DNA of 64,000 nt. Source: Rhizobium sp. ICMP 5592. GTDB lineage: Bacteria; Pseudomonadota; Alphaproteobacteria; Rhizobiales; Rhizobiaceae. Below the pieces are notes generated by a model. The model was not told the origin of the DNA, did no database searches, and saw only the letters and a program-made list of their open reading frames with translations. The stretch is from NCBI RefSeq assembly GCF_009498525.1, contig NZ_QSNT01000002.1:558001-622000 (forward strand). The letters are read 5' to 3'. This document shows positions 26,525 through 36,059 of the stretch, one piece after another (position 1 is the stretch's first letter; each line of letters opens with the position of its first letter). The translations under genes and the position numbers were made by a program.

Positions 26525-28747
26525 ATGGTTGTCCGGCGCTCCCGCTCGGTTCTCTTGGCATGCACTGCGTTTCTGGCCCTTGGGTTCAGCACGATGTCCT
26601 ATGCGCAGACTGCAGCTCAAAATAATGCGGCGACAGACGATGCGGCGCCGAAAGGCGACCGTGTCACGGCTCTGAAGCCGATCGTCGTCAAGGGCAAGGC
26701 GGCAAAGGATGTGCTGGCTGACTCGCCGACGACCACGGAGACCACGGCGCAAGAGATCGACGACAAGCAGATTACACGTATCGAGGATCTCGGCCGCAGC
26801 ACCGAGGTTGGTGTTGGATACAACCGCACCACCGGTGGCATCAATATTCGCGGCCTCAGCGACGGCCGCGTATTGACCACGGTCGATGGTATCGAGATCC
26901 CTTATATGCTCGATGTCGCCCGCGGGGCGGATGGGGGCGTCAACAGCTTCGATTTCAATTCGCTCTCAAGTGTCGATGTCGTGCGCGGCGCCGACTCCAG
27001 CCGCGCCGGTTCGGGCGCTCTCGGCGGTGCCTTCGTGCTGCGCACGCTGGAGCCGGAAGACCTGATAACCCCCGGCTCCAACTGGGGCGGTATCTTCAAG
27101 TTTGGCTATAATGGCGACGACCGAAGCATTGGCGGCTCGGCAGCCGTTGCCAAGCGCATCGACAACACCGCTGTTCTCTTTGAGGGTGGCTACACCCATG
27201 GTCACGAGCTTGAAAACAACGGCGATGTCGGCGGCTATTCGACCAAGCGCACCAAGGCAGATCCAGCCGATTACAATCAGAGAAGCGGCCTCTTCAAGAT
27301 CCGCCAATATACCGACATCGGCACCTTCGGCATCACGGCGGAGCACTACAACAAAGACAAAGACATCGATGCGATGCACTCGCAGAGCCTGACCGGAAAC
27401 CTGCGGCCTGGCAATTACGATACGAGCGACAATACCGAACGCAACCGCGTTTCGCTCGACTACAAGTACGAGGCTGAAAGCGCCGATTCCCTCGTCGACA
27501 CGGCCAATGCTGTCTTCTATTGGCAAAACCTGCTGCGGGAAGAAGGTCTTAACGGCTATCGCTACACCTCCGTCATTGGCGACTATTGGCGCCGCAACGA
27601 GCTTGAGGACCGCAGTATCGGCTTTAGCGGCAATGCCTCGAAATCCTTCGATACCGGCAGCCTGCACCACAAGGTCACCGTCGGTCTCAATGTCGCTTTC
27701 GACAAGGTGCATCAGTATTCGGCTGGCGGAGATAGTTGCGATCTTCCCCGCTGGCGCGCGACTTGCGCATTCCTGCATACCAACCAGTCGGACATGCCTG
27801 ATGTCGACGGCAAGCGCGTCGGCGCCTTCATCGATGACAAGATCGAGATCGGCTCCAGCGGCTTCTCGCTGACGCCGGGCCTGCGCTTCGACTGGTATGA
27901 TTACGCGCCGAAGAACACGGATGCCTATCGTGACAGCGCCAACTACCAAGGCCTGCCATCCGGTCAGTCCGACAGCCGGTTCTCGCCGAAGCTGCGTGCG
28001 GCCTACCAGCCGCAGGACAATGTCGAGTTCTACGCGCAGTGGGCGATGGCCTTCCGCGCTCCGAATGTCAGCGAGCTTTACGTGAACTACGGCGTGCCCG
28101 GCGGCTATGTCAGCTACGGCAATCCCGACCTGAAGCCGGAGACCAGCAACGGAATCGAAATTGGCACCAACCTCGGTGACGATGATTTCGGCGGCCACAT
28201 CGGCGCGTTCTACAACAAATACAAGAACTTCATCGACACGGAGCGGTCCACTGATCCGACAGGCACCTATCCGCTAGGGATTACGGAATACTTCAACCGC
28301 GCCAATGTCCGCATGTTCGGCATCGAGGTCAACGCGCACAAAAAGTTCGACAACGGCATCCACGTCAAGGGCTCGCTCGCCTATGTCAACGGCAAGGACT
28401 CCGACAGCGGCGAATGGATCGACTCCGTCGCGCCCGCCAAGGCAGCCTTTACTGTGGGATATGCGGCCGATGTCTGGGGAACGGATCTGACCTTCATCAC
28501 CGCAACCAGCGAGCCGAAGAAGACGAGCGACAATTTCCGCGCTCCGGGCTACGGTATCTTCGATCTCACAGGATGGTGGGAGCCGGAGCAGGTGAAGGGT
28601 CTGTCGTTGCGTGCCGGTGTCTATAACATCTTCAACAAGACCTACTACGATGCGATCAACGTCGCTTCCACGGGTCTCACGCAGCCCTCGGCCTATTATT
28701 CCGAGCCCGGCCGGGTCTTCAAGCTGACGCTGACGCAGAAGTTCTAA
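26525..28747 (+). CDS. hmuR: TonB-dependent heme/hemoglobin receptor
   Basis: Outer-membrane receptor, 740 aa, importing heme with TonB-ExbBD energy; orthologue of rhizobial ShmR/HmuR. A signal peptide (LLACTAFLALGFSTMSYA) leads to the plug domain (VGYNRTTGGINIRGLSDGRVLTTVDGIE, VDVVRGADSSRAGSGALGGAFVLRTL) and a 22-strand barrel. MAFRAPNVSELY holds the FRAP box and YGNPDLKPETS the NPDL box, both conserved in heme receptors. The chain ends in FKLTLTQKF with the terminal Phe of outer-membrane proteins. ATG 26525 suits the AAGGA site; ATG 26519 is adjacent to it. Two IRO boxes lie upstream and a terminator downstream, so it is an iron-repressed single gene. Confidence 0.9.
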   Translation: MVVRRSRSVLLACTAFLALGFSTMSYAQTAAQNNAATDDAAPKGDRVTALKPIVVKGKAAKDVLADSPTTTETTAQEIDDKQITRIEDLGRSTEVGVGYNRTTGGINIRGLSDGRVLTTVDGIEIPYMLDVARGADGGVNSFDFNSLSSVDVVRGADSSRAGSGALGGAFVLRTLEPEDLITPGSNWGGIFKFGYNGDDRSIGGSAAVAKRIDNTAVLFEGGYTHGHELENNGDVGGYSTKRTKADPADYNQRSGLFKIRQYTDIGTFGITAEHYNKDKDIDAMHSQSLTGNLRPGNYDTSDNTERNRVSLDYKYEAESADSLVDTANAVFYWQNLLREEGLNGYRYTSVIGDYWRRNELEDRSIGFSGNASKSFDTGSLHHKVTVGLNVAFDKVHQYSAGGDSCDLPRWRATCAFLHTNQSDMPDVDGKRVGAFIDDKIEIGSSGFSLTPGLRFDWYDYAPKNTDAYRDSANYQGLPSGQSDSRFSPKLRAAYQPQDNVEFYAQWAMAFRAPNVSELYVNYGVPGGYVSYGNPDLKPETSNGIEIGTNLGDDDFGGHIGAFYNKYKNFIDTERSTDPTGTYPLGITEYFNRANVRMFGIEVNAHKKFDNGIHVKGSLAYVNGKDSDSGEWIDSVAPAKAAFTVGYAADVWGTDLTFITATSEPKKTSDNFRAPGYGIFDLTGWWEPEQVKGLSLRAGVYNIFNKTYYDAINVASTGLTQPSAYYSEPGRVFKLTLTQKF

Positions 28748-28773
28748 GTCATCTTATCAATGCAGCAAACTTG

Positions 28774-28801
28774 GGCGGTGCTTCGGCACCGCCTTTTTTT
28801 G
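28774..28801 (+). terminator. Intrinsic terminator of the heme receptor gene
   Basis: 8-bp stem GGCGGTGC/GCACCGCC with a TTCG tetraloop, followed by eight T (28794-28801). Confidence 0.93.
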
Positions 28802-28909
28802 TCCGTTAGGTTCGGCATCGGAAGGTTGCACGATTGAAAATCGCAATGTTCGGTGTTATTGGAAATGCGCAGTTTTTAACACTTTGAGAGAAAGAGAGAG
28901 GAGGACCGT

Positions 28910-28981
28910 ATGAGCAAGATAGTTTGGCATATTCGCCAGTTCGGTCCGACTCAGGCCCTGCAAATGCGTTTGCAGGGCTGA
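28910..28981 (+). CDS. Putative regulatory leader peptide of the ABC-F gene (23 aa)
   Basis: Short ORF of 23 codons beginning MSKIVWHIRQFG and ending ALQMRLQG, stop TGA at 28979-28981. It is preceded by an unusually strong ribosome site, AGAGGAGGACC, four to six bases before the ATG. The last third of the ORF is the perfect 10-bp hairpin at 28955-28978. It ends 176 nt before the ABC-F start and is in a different frame from the in-frame extension of that gene. Leader peptides of this kind sense ribosome-targeting drugs upstream of many resistance ABC-F and erm genes. Whether this one is translated is untested. Confidence 0.6.
   Translation: MSKIVWHIRQFGPTQALQMRLQG
28955..28978 (+). promoter_or_regulatory. 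Perfect 10-bp hairpin overlapping the end of the leader ORF
   Basis: GCCCTGCAAA / TTTGCAGGGC with a TGCG loop. It would be melted by a ribosome finishing the leader peptide and re-formed if the ribosome stalls earlier. No T-run follows, so it is not a terminator by itself. Confidence 0.65.
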
Positions 28982-29002
28982 TCAGAGGCTGTCACTCACT
29001 CA

Positions 29003-29155
29003 TTTCCTTCTGGTCTGCCCCTATGGGTATCGCAGCACCGAACTTTGTGTTCGCGCGGCTGCGTCATGATGATTTACCGAACGACATCCGCTTGCGTGGC
29101 GACAAGGCGTCTCTGATCGATGCTGATGTCTTGTTCGGGTCAGACCGGAAGAAGA
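29003..29155 (+). promoter_or_regulatory. SD-sequestering long-range helix upstream of the ABC-F gene
   Basis: 29003-29017 (TTTCCTTCTGGTCTG) can pair with 29141-29155 (CAGACCGGAAGAAGA), which contains the ABC-F Shine-Dalgarno. Fourteen of 15 positions pair, two as G-U, with one mismatch. A competing helix GATCAGAG (28980-28987) with CTCTGATC (29111-29118) crosses it. Together with the leader ORF this forms a plausible translational attenuator. Confidence 0.55.
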
Positions 29156-29157
29156 CC

Positions 29158-30681
29158 ATGACTCTGATCAATCTCCGCAACTTCGGCATCACGCTCGGTG
29201 TGCCGCTGATCTCCAATCTCAATTTCACCGTCACGGCCGGCGACCGCATCGGCATTGTCGCGGCCAACGGGCGGGGCAAGTCGACGCTGCTCAATTGCAT
29301 CGTCGGCAGGCTGGAGCCGACGGTGGGGGATATCACCCGTTCGCGCGGCCTCACCGTCGGCTATGTCGAGCAGAATGTCCCCGCCGACCTTGCGAAAGTG
29401 CCTTTCTATGATGCGGTTCTTCGTGCTCTGCCGGCGGAGCAGGCAGAGCACGAGGGCTGGCGCGTCGATGTCACGCTCGATTCACTCGATGTGCCGGAGG
29501 TGCTGCGCGGGAGGGCGCTTGCCGCGCTCAGCGGTGGCTGGCAGCGGCTGGCGATGCTTGCCCGCGTCTGGGTGACCGAGCCTGATGTGCTGCTCTTGGA
29601 CGAGCCGACCAACCATCTCGATCTTGTCAAGATCGCTCTGCTGGAAGAGTGGCTGAACGCTCTGCCCCGCGATGTGCCGGTGCTGATCGCAAGCCACGAC
29701 CGCGCTTTTCTCGACGCCGTCACCAACCGCACCCTGTTCTTGCGTCAGGAGCAATCGCAGGCCTATGCCTTGCCCTATGGCCGGGCGCGGGCGGCGCTGG
29801 ACGAGACGGACGCCTCGGACGAGCGGCGTTTCCAGAAGGATATGAAGGTGGCACAGCAATTGCGCAAGCAGGCGGCCAAGCTCAACAATATCGGTATCAA
29901 CTCCGGCAGCGACCTGCTGACGGTGAAGACGAAGCAGCTCAAGGCGCGGGCCGAACGATTGGAGGAGGCGGCCCGGCCAGGCTATCAGGAGCGTTCGGCC
30001 GGCGCGATCAAGCTTAGCAATCGCGGCACGCAGGCAAAGATACTGGTGACGCTTGATGACGCCTCCGTCGAGACGCCGGACGGTACGCTGCTGTTCAAGA
30101 CCGGCAAGCACTGGATCTGCCAGGGCGATCGTATCGTGCTGCTTGGGGCCAACGGTGCCGGCAAGACTCGGCTTGTCGAGATGATCCGCAGGGCCATTGC
30201 CGATCAGGCCGCCTTGGGGTCGATCAGGGCGACGCCGTCGCTGGTGCTTGGTTATAGCGATCAAGCCCTGTCCAATCTCGGCCAGGACGATACGCCGCTT
30301 GGCGTCATCACACGGCTGTTCGAGCTTGGCGAGCAACGGGCACGCACGCTGCTCGCCGGCGCCGGCATGGGCATCGACATGCAGGGCCGCGCCATCGGCA
30401 GGCTGTCGGGCGGGCAAAAGGCCCGGTTGGCGATGCTGGTACTGAGGCTCACCAATCCCAACTTCTATCTGCTCGACGAGCCGACCAACCATCTCGACAT
30501 CGACGGGCAGGAGGCGCTGGAGGGCGAGCTGATGGCGCAGGAGGCAAGCTGCCTGCTCGTCTCCCACGACCGCAGCTTCGTTCGCAACATCGGCAACCGC
30601 TTCTGGTTGATCGACAGGAAGCGGCTGGTCGAGGTGGAAGGGCCGGAGGCGTTTTTCGCGGAGGCGGGACGGCGGGACTAA
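29158..30681 (+). CDS. ABC-F family ATPase (ribosome-associated, duplicated ABC domain)
   Basis: 507 aa with two ABC cassettes and no membrane segment. Domain 1: Walker A ANGRGKST, signature LSGGWQRLAMLARV, Walker B VLLLDEPTNHLD, H-loop ASHDRAF. Domain 2: GANGAGKTR, LSGGQKARLAMLVL, FYLLDEPTNHLD, VSHDRSF. The linker (about residues 220-290, KDMKVAQQLRKQAAKL...KAERLEEAA) is the P-site tRNA interaction region. ABC-F proteins bind the ribosomal E site and rescue stalled or antibiotic-bound ribosomes. ATG 29158 fits the family N-terminus (TLINLRNFGI) with GGAAG six bases upstream; an in-frame TTG-started extension from 28924 is rejected. The elaborate leader suggests a drug- or stalling-induced member. 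Ends with the terminator at 30690. Confidence 0.88.
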   Translation: MTLINLRNFGITLGVPLISNLNFTVTAGDRIGIVAANGRGKSTLLNCIVGRLEPTVGDITRSRGLTVGYVEQNVPADLAKVPFYDAVLRALPAEQAEHEGWRVDVTLDSLDVPEVLRGRALAALSGGWQRLAMLARVWVTEPDVLLLDEPTNHLDLVKIALLEEWLNALPRDVPVLIASHDRAFLDAVTNRTLFLRQEQSQAYALPYGRARAALDETDASDERRFQKDMKVAQQLRKQAAKLNNIGINSGSDLLTVKTKQLKARAERLEEAARPGYQERSAGAIKLSNRGTQAKILVTLDDASVETPDGTLLFKTGKHWICQGDRIVLLGANGAGKTRLVEMIRRAIADQAALGSIRATPSLVLGYSDQALSNLGQDDTPLGVITRLFELGEQRARTLLAGAGMGIDMQGRAIGRLSGGQKARLAMLVLRLTNPNFYLLDEPTNHLDIDGQEALEGELMAQEASCLLVSHDRSFVRNIGNRFWLIDRKRLVEVEGPEAFFAEAGRRD

Positions 30682-30689
30682 AATGAACG

Positions 30690-30722
30690 CGGGCAGAGGC
30701 GAATATCGTTTCTGCCCGTTCT
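30690..30722 (+). terminator. Intrinsic terminator of the ABC-F gene
   Basis: CGGGCAGA (30690-30697) pairs with TCTGCCCG (30711-30718), followed by TTCTCT. The T-run is imperfect. Confidence 0.6.
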
Positions 30723-30735
30723 CTGAGATTGCGGC

Positions 30736-30764
30736 TTGCACATCACCTCATCTCACGCTAACAA
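30736..30764 (+). promoter_or_regulatory. Promoter of the trp leader
   Basis: -35-like TTGCAC (30736-30741), 17-bp spacer, -10-like TAACAA (30759-30764). The expected +1 falls at about 30771-30773, that is on or next to the trpL ATG, which implies a leaderless message as reported for S. meliloti trpL. No Shine-Dalgarno precedes trpL. Confidence 0.55.
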
Positions 30765-30772
30765 TTCGCACC

Positions 30773-30820
30773 ATGAACACGTCCTTGAACAACATTGCAG
30801 TTTGGTGGTGGGCTCGCTAA
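30773..30820 (+). CDS. trpL: trp leader peptide TrpL
   Basis: 15-residue ORF MNTSLNNIAVWWWAR with three consecutive TGG codons. S. meliloti TrpL as I recall it ends in the same WWWAR. Ribosome stalling at the Trp run when charged tRNA-Trp is scarce should prevent terminator formation and permit trpE(G) expression. In S. meliloti the attenuated RNA (rnTrpL) and the peptide (peTrpL) also act in trans, on trpDC and on multidrug-resistance functions. It lies 115 nt upstream of trpE(G). Confidence 0.92.
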   Translation: MNTSLNNIAVWWWAR

Positions 30821-30857
30821 GGCGGCCTCGACCAATCGTGTTCAAAGACGACGAGTG

Positions 30858-30888
30858 AGCCGCCCGAGATTTCGAGGCGGCTTTTTTG
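30858..30888 (+). terminator. trp attenuator terminator
   Basis: AGCCGCC (30858-30864) pairs with GGCGGCT (30876-30882), extended by CGA/TCG inside, and is followed by a T-run (30882-30887). The segment 30811-30818 (GGCTCGCT, right after the Trp codons) can pair with 30854-30861, which overlaps the left terminator arm, so alternative structures exist. The product terminated here would be a ~115-nt sRNA equivalent to rnTrpL. Confidence 0.85.
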
Positions 30889-30935
30889 TTATATTGGCCG
30901 TCTGTCATCCGGGCCTGATAACGGAGTGAGGAACA

Positions 30936-33125
30936 ATGGTAACGATCCTTCGGGATGATGGTGCGGAAATCTACGAGACCAAGGGTGGGATCACCGTCAC
31001 CCGGCAGCGCCGGCCGACGCCTTATGCGGATGCGGTTTCGTCCTACATCGACAAGCTCGACGAGCGCCGCGGCGCGGTGTTTTCGTCGAACTACGAATAT
31101 CCCGGCCGCTATACCCGTTGGGACACTGCCGTCGTCGATCCGCCGCTCGGCCTGTCCTGCAATGGGCGCGACGTCTGGATCGAAGCCTATAACGAGCGTG
31201 GTGAGGTCATTCTCGGTTTCATCGCCGAGAAGCTGAAGACGGTTTCCGAGGTGACGCTCGGCGCATCGACGCCGCGCCGCCTCGACCTGACGGTAAAGAC
31301 GCCGGATCGCGTCTTCACCGAGGAAGAGCGCTCGAAGATGCCGACGGTGTTCACCGTGCTGCGCGCCGTGACGGATCTGTTCTATTCGCAGGCGGACGCC
31401 AGCATCGGCTTTTACGGCGCCTTCGGCTACGATCTCGCTTTCCAGTTCGACGCGATCAACCTGAAGCTCAAGCGCCCCGACGACCAGCGCGACATGGTGC
31501 TTTACCTGCCGGATGAAATCCTGGTGGTCGACAACTACTCCGCCAAGGCGTGGATCGATCGCTACGACTTCGCCAAGGGCGGCGTTTCAACGGAGGACAA
31601 GGCCGGCGATATCGCCCCGGAGCCCTTCCATCATACGGACGCCATTCCGCCGAAGAGCGATCATCGCCCCGGCGAATATGCGGAACTGGTGACCAAGGCG
31701 AAGGAAAGCTTCCGCAAGGGCGATCTTTTCGAAGTCGTGCCCGGCCAGAAATTCATGGAGCGCTGCGACAGCAAGCCGTCGGATATTTCCAAGCGGCTGA
31801 AGGCGATCAACCCGTCGCCCTATTCCTTCTTCATCAATCTTGGCAATCAGGAATATCTGGTCGGCGCTTCGCCGGAAATGTTCGTGCGAGTCTCCGGCCG
31901 CCGCATCGAGACTTGCCCGATCTCGGGCACGATCAAGCGTGGCGACGATCCGATCGCCGATAGCGAACAGATCTTGAAGCTCCTGAATTCCAAAAAGGAC
32001 GAGTCCGAGCTGACCATGTGCTCCGACGTCGACCGGAACGACAAAAGCCGTGTCTGCGAGCCGGGTTCGGTCAAGGTTATCGGCCGCCGGCAAATCGAGA
32101 TGTATTCTCGTCTCATCCACACGGTCGATCATATTGAGGGCCGCCTGCGCGACGATATGGATGCCTTTGACGGCTTCCTCAGCCACGCCTGGGCCGTCAC
32201 TGTCACCGGCGCGCCGAAGCTCTGGGCCATGCGCTTCATCGAGAGCCATGAGAAGAGCCCGCGCGCGTGGTATGGTGGGGCGATCGGCATGGTCGGTTTC
32301 AATGGTGACATGAATACCGGCCTGACGCTGCGCACCGTCCGCATCAAGGATGGCATCGCCGAAGTGCGCGCCGGTGCGACGCTGCTGAACGACTCGAACC
32401 CTGAGGAAGAAGAAGCCGAAACCGAATTGAAGGCCTCCGCCATGCTATCCGCCATCCGTGATGCCAAGACCGGCAATTCCGGCAAGCAGCAGCGCGACGT
32501 CGCGTCCGTTGGCAAGGGCGTGAAGATCCTGCTGATCGACCATGAAGACAGCTTCGTGCACACGCTGGCGAATTATTTTCGCCAGACGGGTGCCACGGTT
32601 TCGACCGTGCGTACGCCGGTGCCTGAAGAGGTTTTCGACCGGCTGGATCCGGATCTGGTGGTGCTGTCGCCGGGACCGGGCAACCCTAGGGATTTCGACT
32701 GCAAGGCGACGATCAAGAAGGCGAGGGCGCGCAACCTGCCGATCTTCGGCGTCTGCCTCGGCCTGCAGGCGCTCGCCGAAGCCTATGGCGGCGAGCTTCG
32801 CCACCTAGCCTTGCCGATGCACGGCAAGCCGTCGCGCATCCGCGTGCTGGAACCGGGTCTGGTCTTCTCCGGCCTCGGCCGCGAGGTCACCGTCGGCCGC
32901 TATCACTCGATCTTCGCCGATCCCTCGACCCTGCCGCGTGACTTCATGATCACGGCGGAAAGCGAGGACGGCACGATCATGGGCATCGAGCATGTCAAGG
33001 AGCCGATCGCGGCGGTGCAGTTCCACCCGGAATCGATCATGACGCTCGGCGGCGACGCCGGCATGCGGATGATCGAGAATGTGGTGGCGCATCTGGCGCG
33101 CAAGGTGAAGACCAAGGCGGCCTGA
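30936..33125 (+). CDS. trpE: Anthranilate synthase, fused TrpE-TrpG
   Basis: 729-aa fusion that makes anthranilate from chorismate and glutamine, the first step of tryptophan synthesis. Residues ~1-510 are the chorismate-binding TrpE part ([40 protein letters not shown], later [14 protein letters not shown] and [21 protein letters not shown]). Residues ~530-729 are the type 1 glutamine amidotransferase with nucleophile Cys in [12 protein letters not shown] and His-Glu in VQFHPESIM. This single-chain form, often called TrpE(G), is normal in rhizobia. Expression is controlled by the trpL attenuator; a strong terminator follows. Confidence 0.96.
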   Translation: MVTILRDDGAEIYETKGGITVTRQRRPTPYADAVSSYIDKLDERRGAVFSSNYEYPGRYTRWDTAVVDPPLGLSCNGRDVWIEAYNERGEVILGFIAEKLKTVSEVTLGASTPRRLDLTVKTPDRVFTEEERSKMPTVFTVLRAVTDLFYSQADASIGFYGAFGYDLAFQFDAINLKLKRPDDQRDMVLYLPDEILVVDNYSAKAWIDRYDFAKGGVSTEDKAGDIAPEPFHHTDAIPPKSDHRPGEYAELVTKAKESFRKGDLFEVVPGQKFMERCDSKPSDISKRLKAINPSPYSFFINLGNQEYLVGASPEMFVRVSGRRIETCPISGTIKRGDDPIADSEQILKLLNSKKDESELTMCSDVDRNDKSRVCEPGSVKVIGRRQIEMYSRLIHTVDHIEGRLRDDMDAFDGFLSHAWAVTVTGAPKLWAMRFIESHEKSPRAWYGGAIGMVGFNGDMNTGLTLRTVRIKDGIAEVRAGATLLNDSNPEEEEAETELKASAMLSAIRDAKTGNSGKQQRDVASVGKGVKILLIDHEDSFVHTLANYFRQTGATVSTVRTPVPEEVFDRLDPDLVVLSPGPGNPRDFDCKATIKKARARNLPIFGVCLGLQALAEAYGGELRHLALPMHGKPSRIRVLEPGLVFSGLGREVTVGRYHSIFADPSTLPRDFMITAESEDGTIMGIEHVKEPIAAVQFHPESIMTLGGDAGMRMIENVVAHLARKVKTKAA

Positions 33126-33156
33126 CGCCGAGAGCCGTTAGCCGTGAAGTTTGGAC

Positions 33157-33197
33157 ATGCCCGCATGCACTCTGAAAAAGTGCATGCGGGCATTTTT
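33157..33197 (+). terminator. Intrinsic terminator of trpE(G)
   Basis: 15-bp perfect stem ATGCCCGCATGCACT / AGTGCATGCGGGCAT (33157-33171, 33179-33193) followed by TTTTT. The remaining spacer to 33399 holds only the promoter side of the next gene; nothing else is seen. Confidence 0.92.
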
Positions 33198-33399
33198 CTT
33201 GGTAGAGCCAACAACTCACGACCTCATTGATGATAGCGATGAGTATGTCGCTGTAAATCTCGCTCACACAGGTACGTCACCGGTGGTTTGACTTGCCTTG
33301 GGTTGTAATTTAATCTTTTCGCGTTCCTGTGGGGCACATCGGCATTGGGGCCGAAAGGGCTAGGCCCGCCCGCTGATAATAGTCAGCAGGAGTCTGTCC

Positions 33400-34035
33400 A
33401 TGCCCACCCTCGATACCTATCGCAAACAAGCCAAGCTGTTGATGCGCTGGCACCGTGATCGTGACTATTCCATTGGCGGAAGAGTTCGAGTGCTCGACCG
33501 TTTCGGCGCGTTGACGGATCGTGAGATCCTGGCGATGAAATTCCCTTTGGCGCTGGCGCAAGAGATTGTTGCGGTCGAAGCGGGCCACAAAAATTGGGCC
33601 GAGTTGAAGGCCGTGGCGGTGGATGCGCCGAAGACGCCGGCCCCATCAACCGAACCGCCGGTTTTCAAAAGTGTCGTGCCGATCCTTTTCGTGCGGGATG
33701 TGACGGCCAGCGCGGCCTTCTTCAGGGACAGACTGGGCTTCGTGGCAGAGTTCCTGCATGGTGCACCGCCGTTCTATGGAGCGGTGTCGCGCGACGGCAT
33801 CTGGATTCACTTGCGGCTTGTCTATGAACCCTATTTTGCTGTGGCGGCCGCAAAGGAGGGGTCGCTCATTCTGGCTTCGATCGAGGTTTCGAATGTCCAG
33901 GGATTGTTCGAGGAATTCAAGGCCAGGGGCGTGGAGTTCGCGCAGCCGCTGACCAAGCAGGCGTGGGGTGGCACCGATTTTCATGTGCGCGACCCGGACG
34001 GCAACGTGATCTCGTTTGTCGCCTTCAGATCGTGA
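33400..34035 (+). CDS. Glyoxalase-superfamily (VOC) protein with N-terminal helical extension
   Basis: 211 aa. Residues 1-70 form a charged helical domain (TYRKQAKLLMRWHRDRDYSIGGRVRVLDRFG...EIVAVEAGHKNWAELKAV) known in some proteobacterial glyoxalase-like proteins. Residues ~88-208 are a VOC domain (VVPILFVRDVTASAAFFRDRLGFVAEF ... FHVRDPDGNVISFV). The metal-ligand Glu of glyoxalase I is not evident at the C-terminus, as in bleomycin-binding relatives. Function unknown. Converges with bluB (38-bp gap). Confidence 0.75.
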   Translation: MPTLDTYRKQAKLLMRWHRDRDYSIGGRVRVLDRFGALTDREILAMKFPLALAQEIVAVEAGHKNWAELKAVAVDAPKTPAPSTEPPVFKSVVPILFVRDVTASAAFFRDRLGFVAEFLHGAPPFYGAVSRDGIWIHLRLVYEPYFAVAAAKEGSLILASIEVSNVQGLFEEFKARGVEFAQPLTKQAWGGTDFHVRDPDGNVISFVAFRS

Positions 34036-34073
34036 CGCTTGAAGCCGTCTGGGGTTGCCGGAGAGCGGTGGCC

Positions 34074-34859
<786 letters not shown>

Positions 34860-35001
34860 CTAAGATATAGCTTAGTGCGCGATCACGCGGGAAACTACCA
34901 GTATGATTTTTACCGGCGAGCCCGCGAGCGGTTTGGCGACTTGGCTCCGTTTAACCGGTGTATTGGGGATAAATTGTGGTGCGCGCCGTGCAGGTCATCC
35001 T

Positions 35002-35074
35002 TTGACAAATGGCACGTTCTGCACCATATGAGCCTCCAATGAGCCGCCTGCGCGAATTTCGCGCGGGCGGTTTT
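35002..35074 (+). promoter_or_regulatory. Promoter followed at once by an intrinsic terminator-like hairpin, upstream of the CDF gene
   Basis: TTGACA (35002-35007), 17-bp spacer and CATATG (35025-35030) look like a promoter. An 11-bp stem, CCGCCTGCGCG (35044-35054) with CGCGCGGGCGG (35060-35070), followed by TTTT lies immediately downstream. A 4-codon ORF ATG-AGC-CTC-CAA-TGA (35028-35042) abuts the stem. No plus-strand gene precedes this hairpin, so it is either an attenuator for the CDF-queF operon or the end of an unannotated small RNA. The flanking 34821-35001 shows nothing else. Confidence 0.5.
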
Positions 35075-35143
35075 GCATTTCAATGGCGCTGTTTTTGCAA
35101 TTCATTCGCATATGCATGGGCCGCATCCGCATTGGAGATACGC

Positions 35144-36058
35144 ATGAACGAGCAGGGCAACCAGACGATACGGCGACTGGCCTTCTGGGGCATGCCGCTA
35201 TCTCTTGGCGTCATGGGACTGAAGATGGCCGCCTGGTGGGTGACCGGTTCTGTCGCGCTGCTGTCGGACGGCCTCGAATCCCTCGTCAATGTCGTTGCCG
35301 CCTTCATCGCCTTCTTCGTCATCCGCTATGCGCAGAAGCCGGCGGATCACGACCATCCCTTCGGCCATCACAAGGCGGAATATCTTTCCGCCGTCACCGA
35401 GGGCGTGATGATCGTCGTCGCGGCGCTGATGATCGTGCAGGAGGCGGTAGGCCACCTCGGCAATCCACAGCCGATGCAGGCGCCGGTTCTCGGCCTTGCC
35501 ATCAACCTTGTCGCTGGTGTCATCAACGGTTTCTGGGCCTTGACGTTGATCCGCGCCGGCCGGGAGCATCGCTCTCCGGCGCTGACGGCGGACGGGCAGC
35601 ACATCATGTCGGATGTCTATACCTCGGTCGGCGTGCTCATCGGCCTGCTCCTGGCGCTCGGCACCGGCTATCCGATCTTCGACCCGGTGCTTGCCATTCT
35701 GGTCGCCATCAACATTCTCTACCAGGGCTGGAAGGTCATCTCCACGTCCATCGACGGACTGATGGACAAGGCCGTCCTGCCGGAGGAGGAAGTGGTGATC
35801 AAGGAGGCGATCGCGACGCATGCAGAAGGGTCTCTCGGCGTCCATGACCTGAAGACGCGCCGGGCAGGGGCCGTTACCTTCGTCGATTTCCACCTTGTCG
35901 TGCCGGCCGCCATGCCTGTACGGGAAGCACATCGCATCTGCGACCGCCTTGAAGACGCCATACGAGCGATCCATGCGGGCGCGGAAATAACCATTCATGT
36001 GGAACCGGAGGGCGAGAAGGCTCACGGCATCCGCGTCAAAGTGATCAAGGAGACCTGA
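35144..36058 (+). CDS. Cation diffusion facilitator (CDF) transporter
   Basis: Inner-membrane divalent metal/proton antiporter, 304 aa, exporting Zn, Fe, Mn or Co. It shows the CDF pattern [48 protein letters not shown] with metal-site Asp and His, a second site [28 protein letters not shown], about six membrane helices, and a C-terminal cytoplasmic domain with the conserved HDLKTRRAG and HLVV segments. ATG 35144 follows GGAG; earlier in-frame starts lie in the upstream hairpin region. It overlaps operon-wise with queF (one base between stop and start). Substrate not assignable. Confidence 0.88.
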   Translation: MNEQGNQTIRRLAFWGMPLSLGVMGLKMAAWWVTGSVALLSDGLESLVNVVAAFIAFFVIRYAQKPADHDHPFGHHKAEYLSAVTEGVMIVVAALMIVQEAVGHLGNPQPMQAPVLGLAINLVAGVINGFWALTLIRAGREHRSPALTADGQHIMSDVYTSVGVLIGLLLALGTGYPIFDPVLAILVAINILYQGWKVISTSIDGLMDKAVLPEEEVVIKEAIATHAEGSLGVHDLKTRRAGAVTFVDFHLVVPAAMPVREAHRICDRLEDAIRAIHAGAEITIHVEPEGEKAHGIRVKVIKET

Positions 36059-36059
36059 T

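Noticed and set aside
28924..29157. N-terminal extension of the ABC-F protein
   Set aside because: It uses a TTG start, has no ribosome site and no homologous sequence type; the family begins at 29158.
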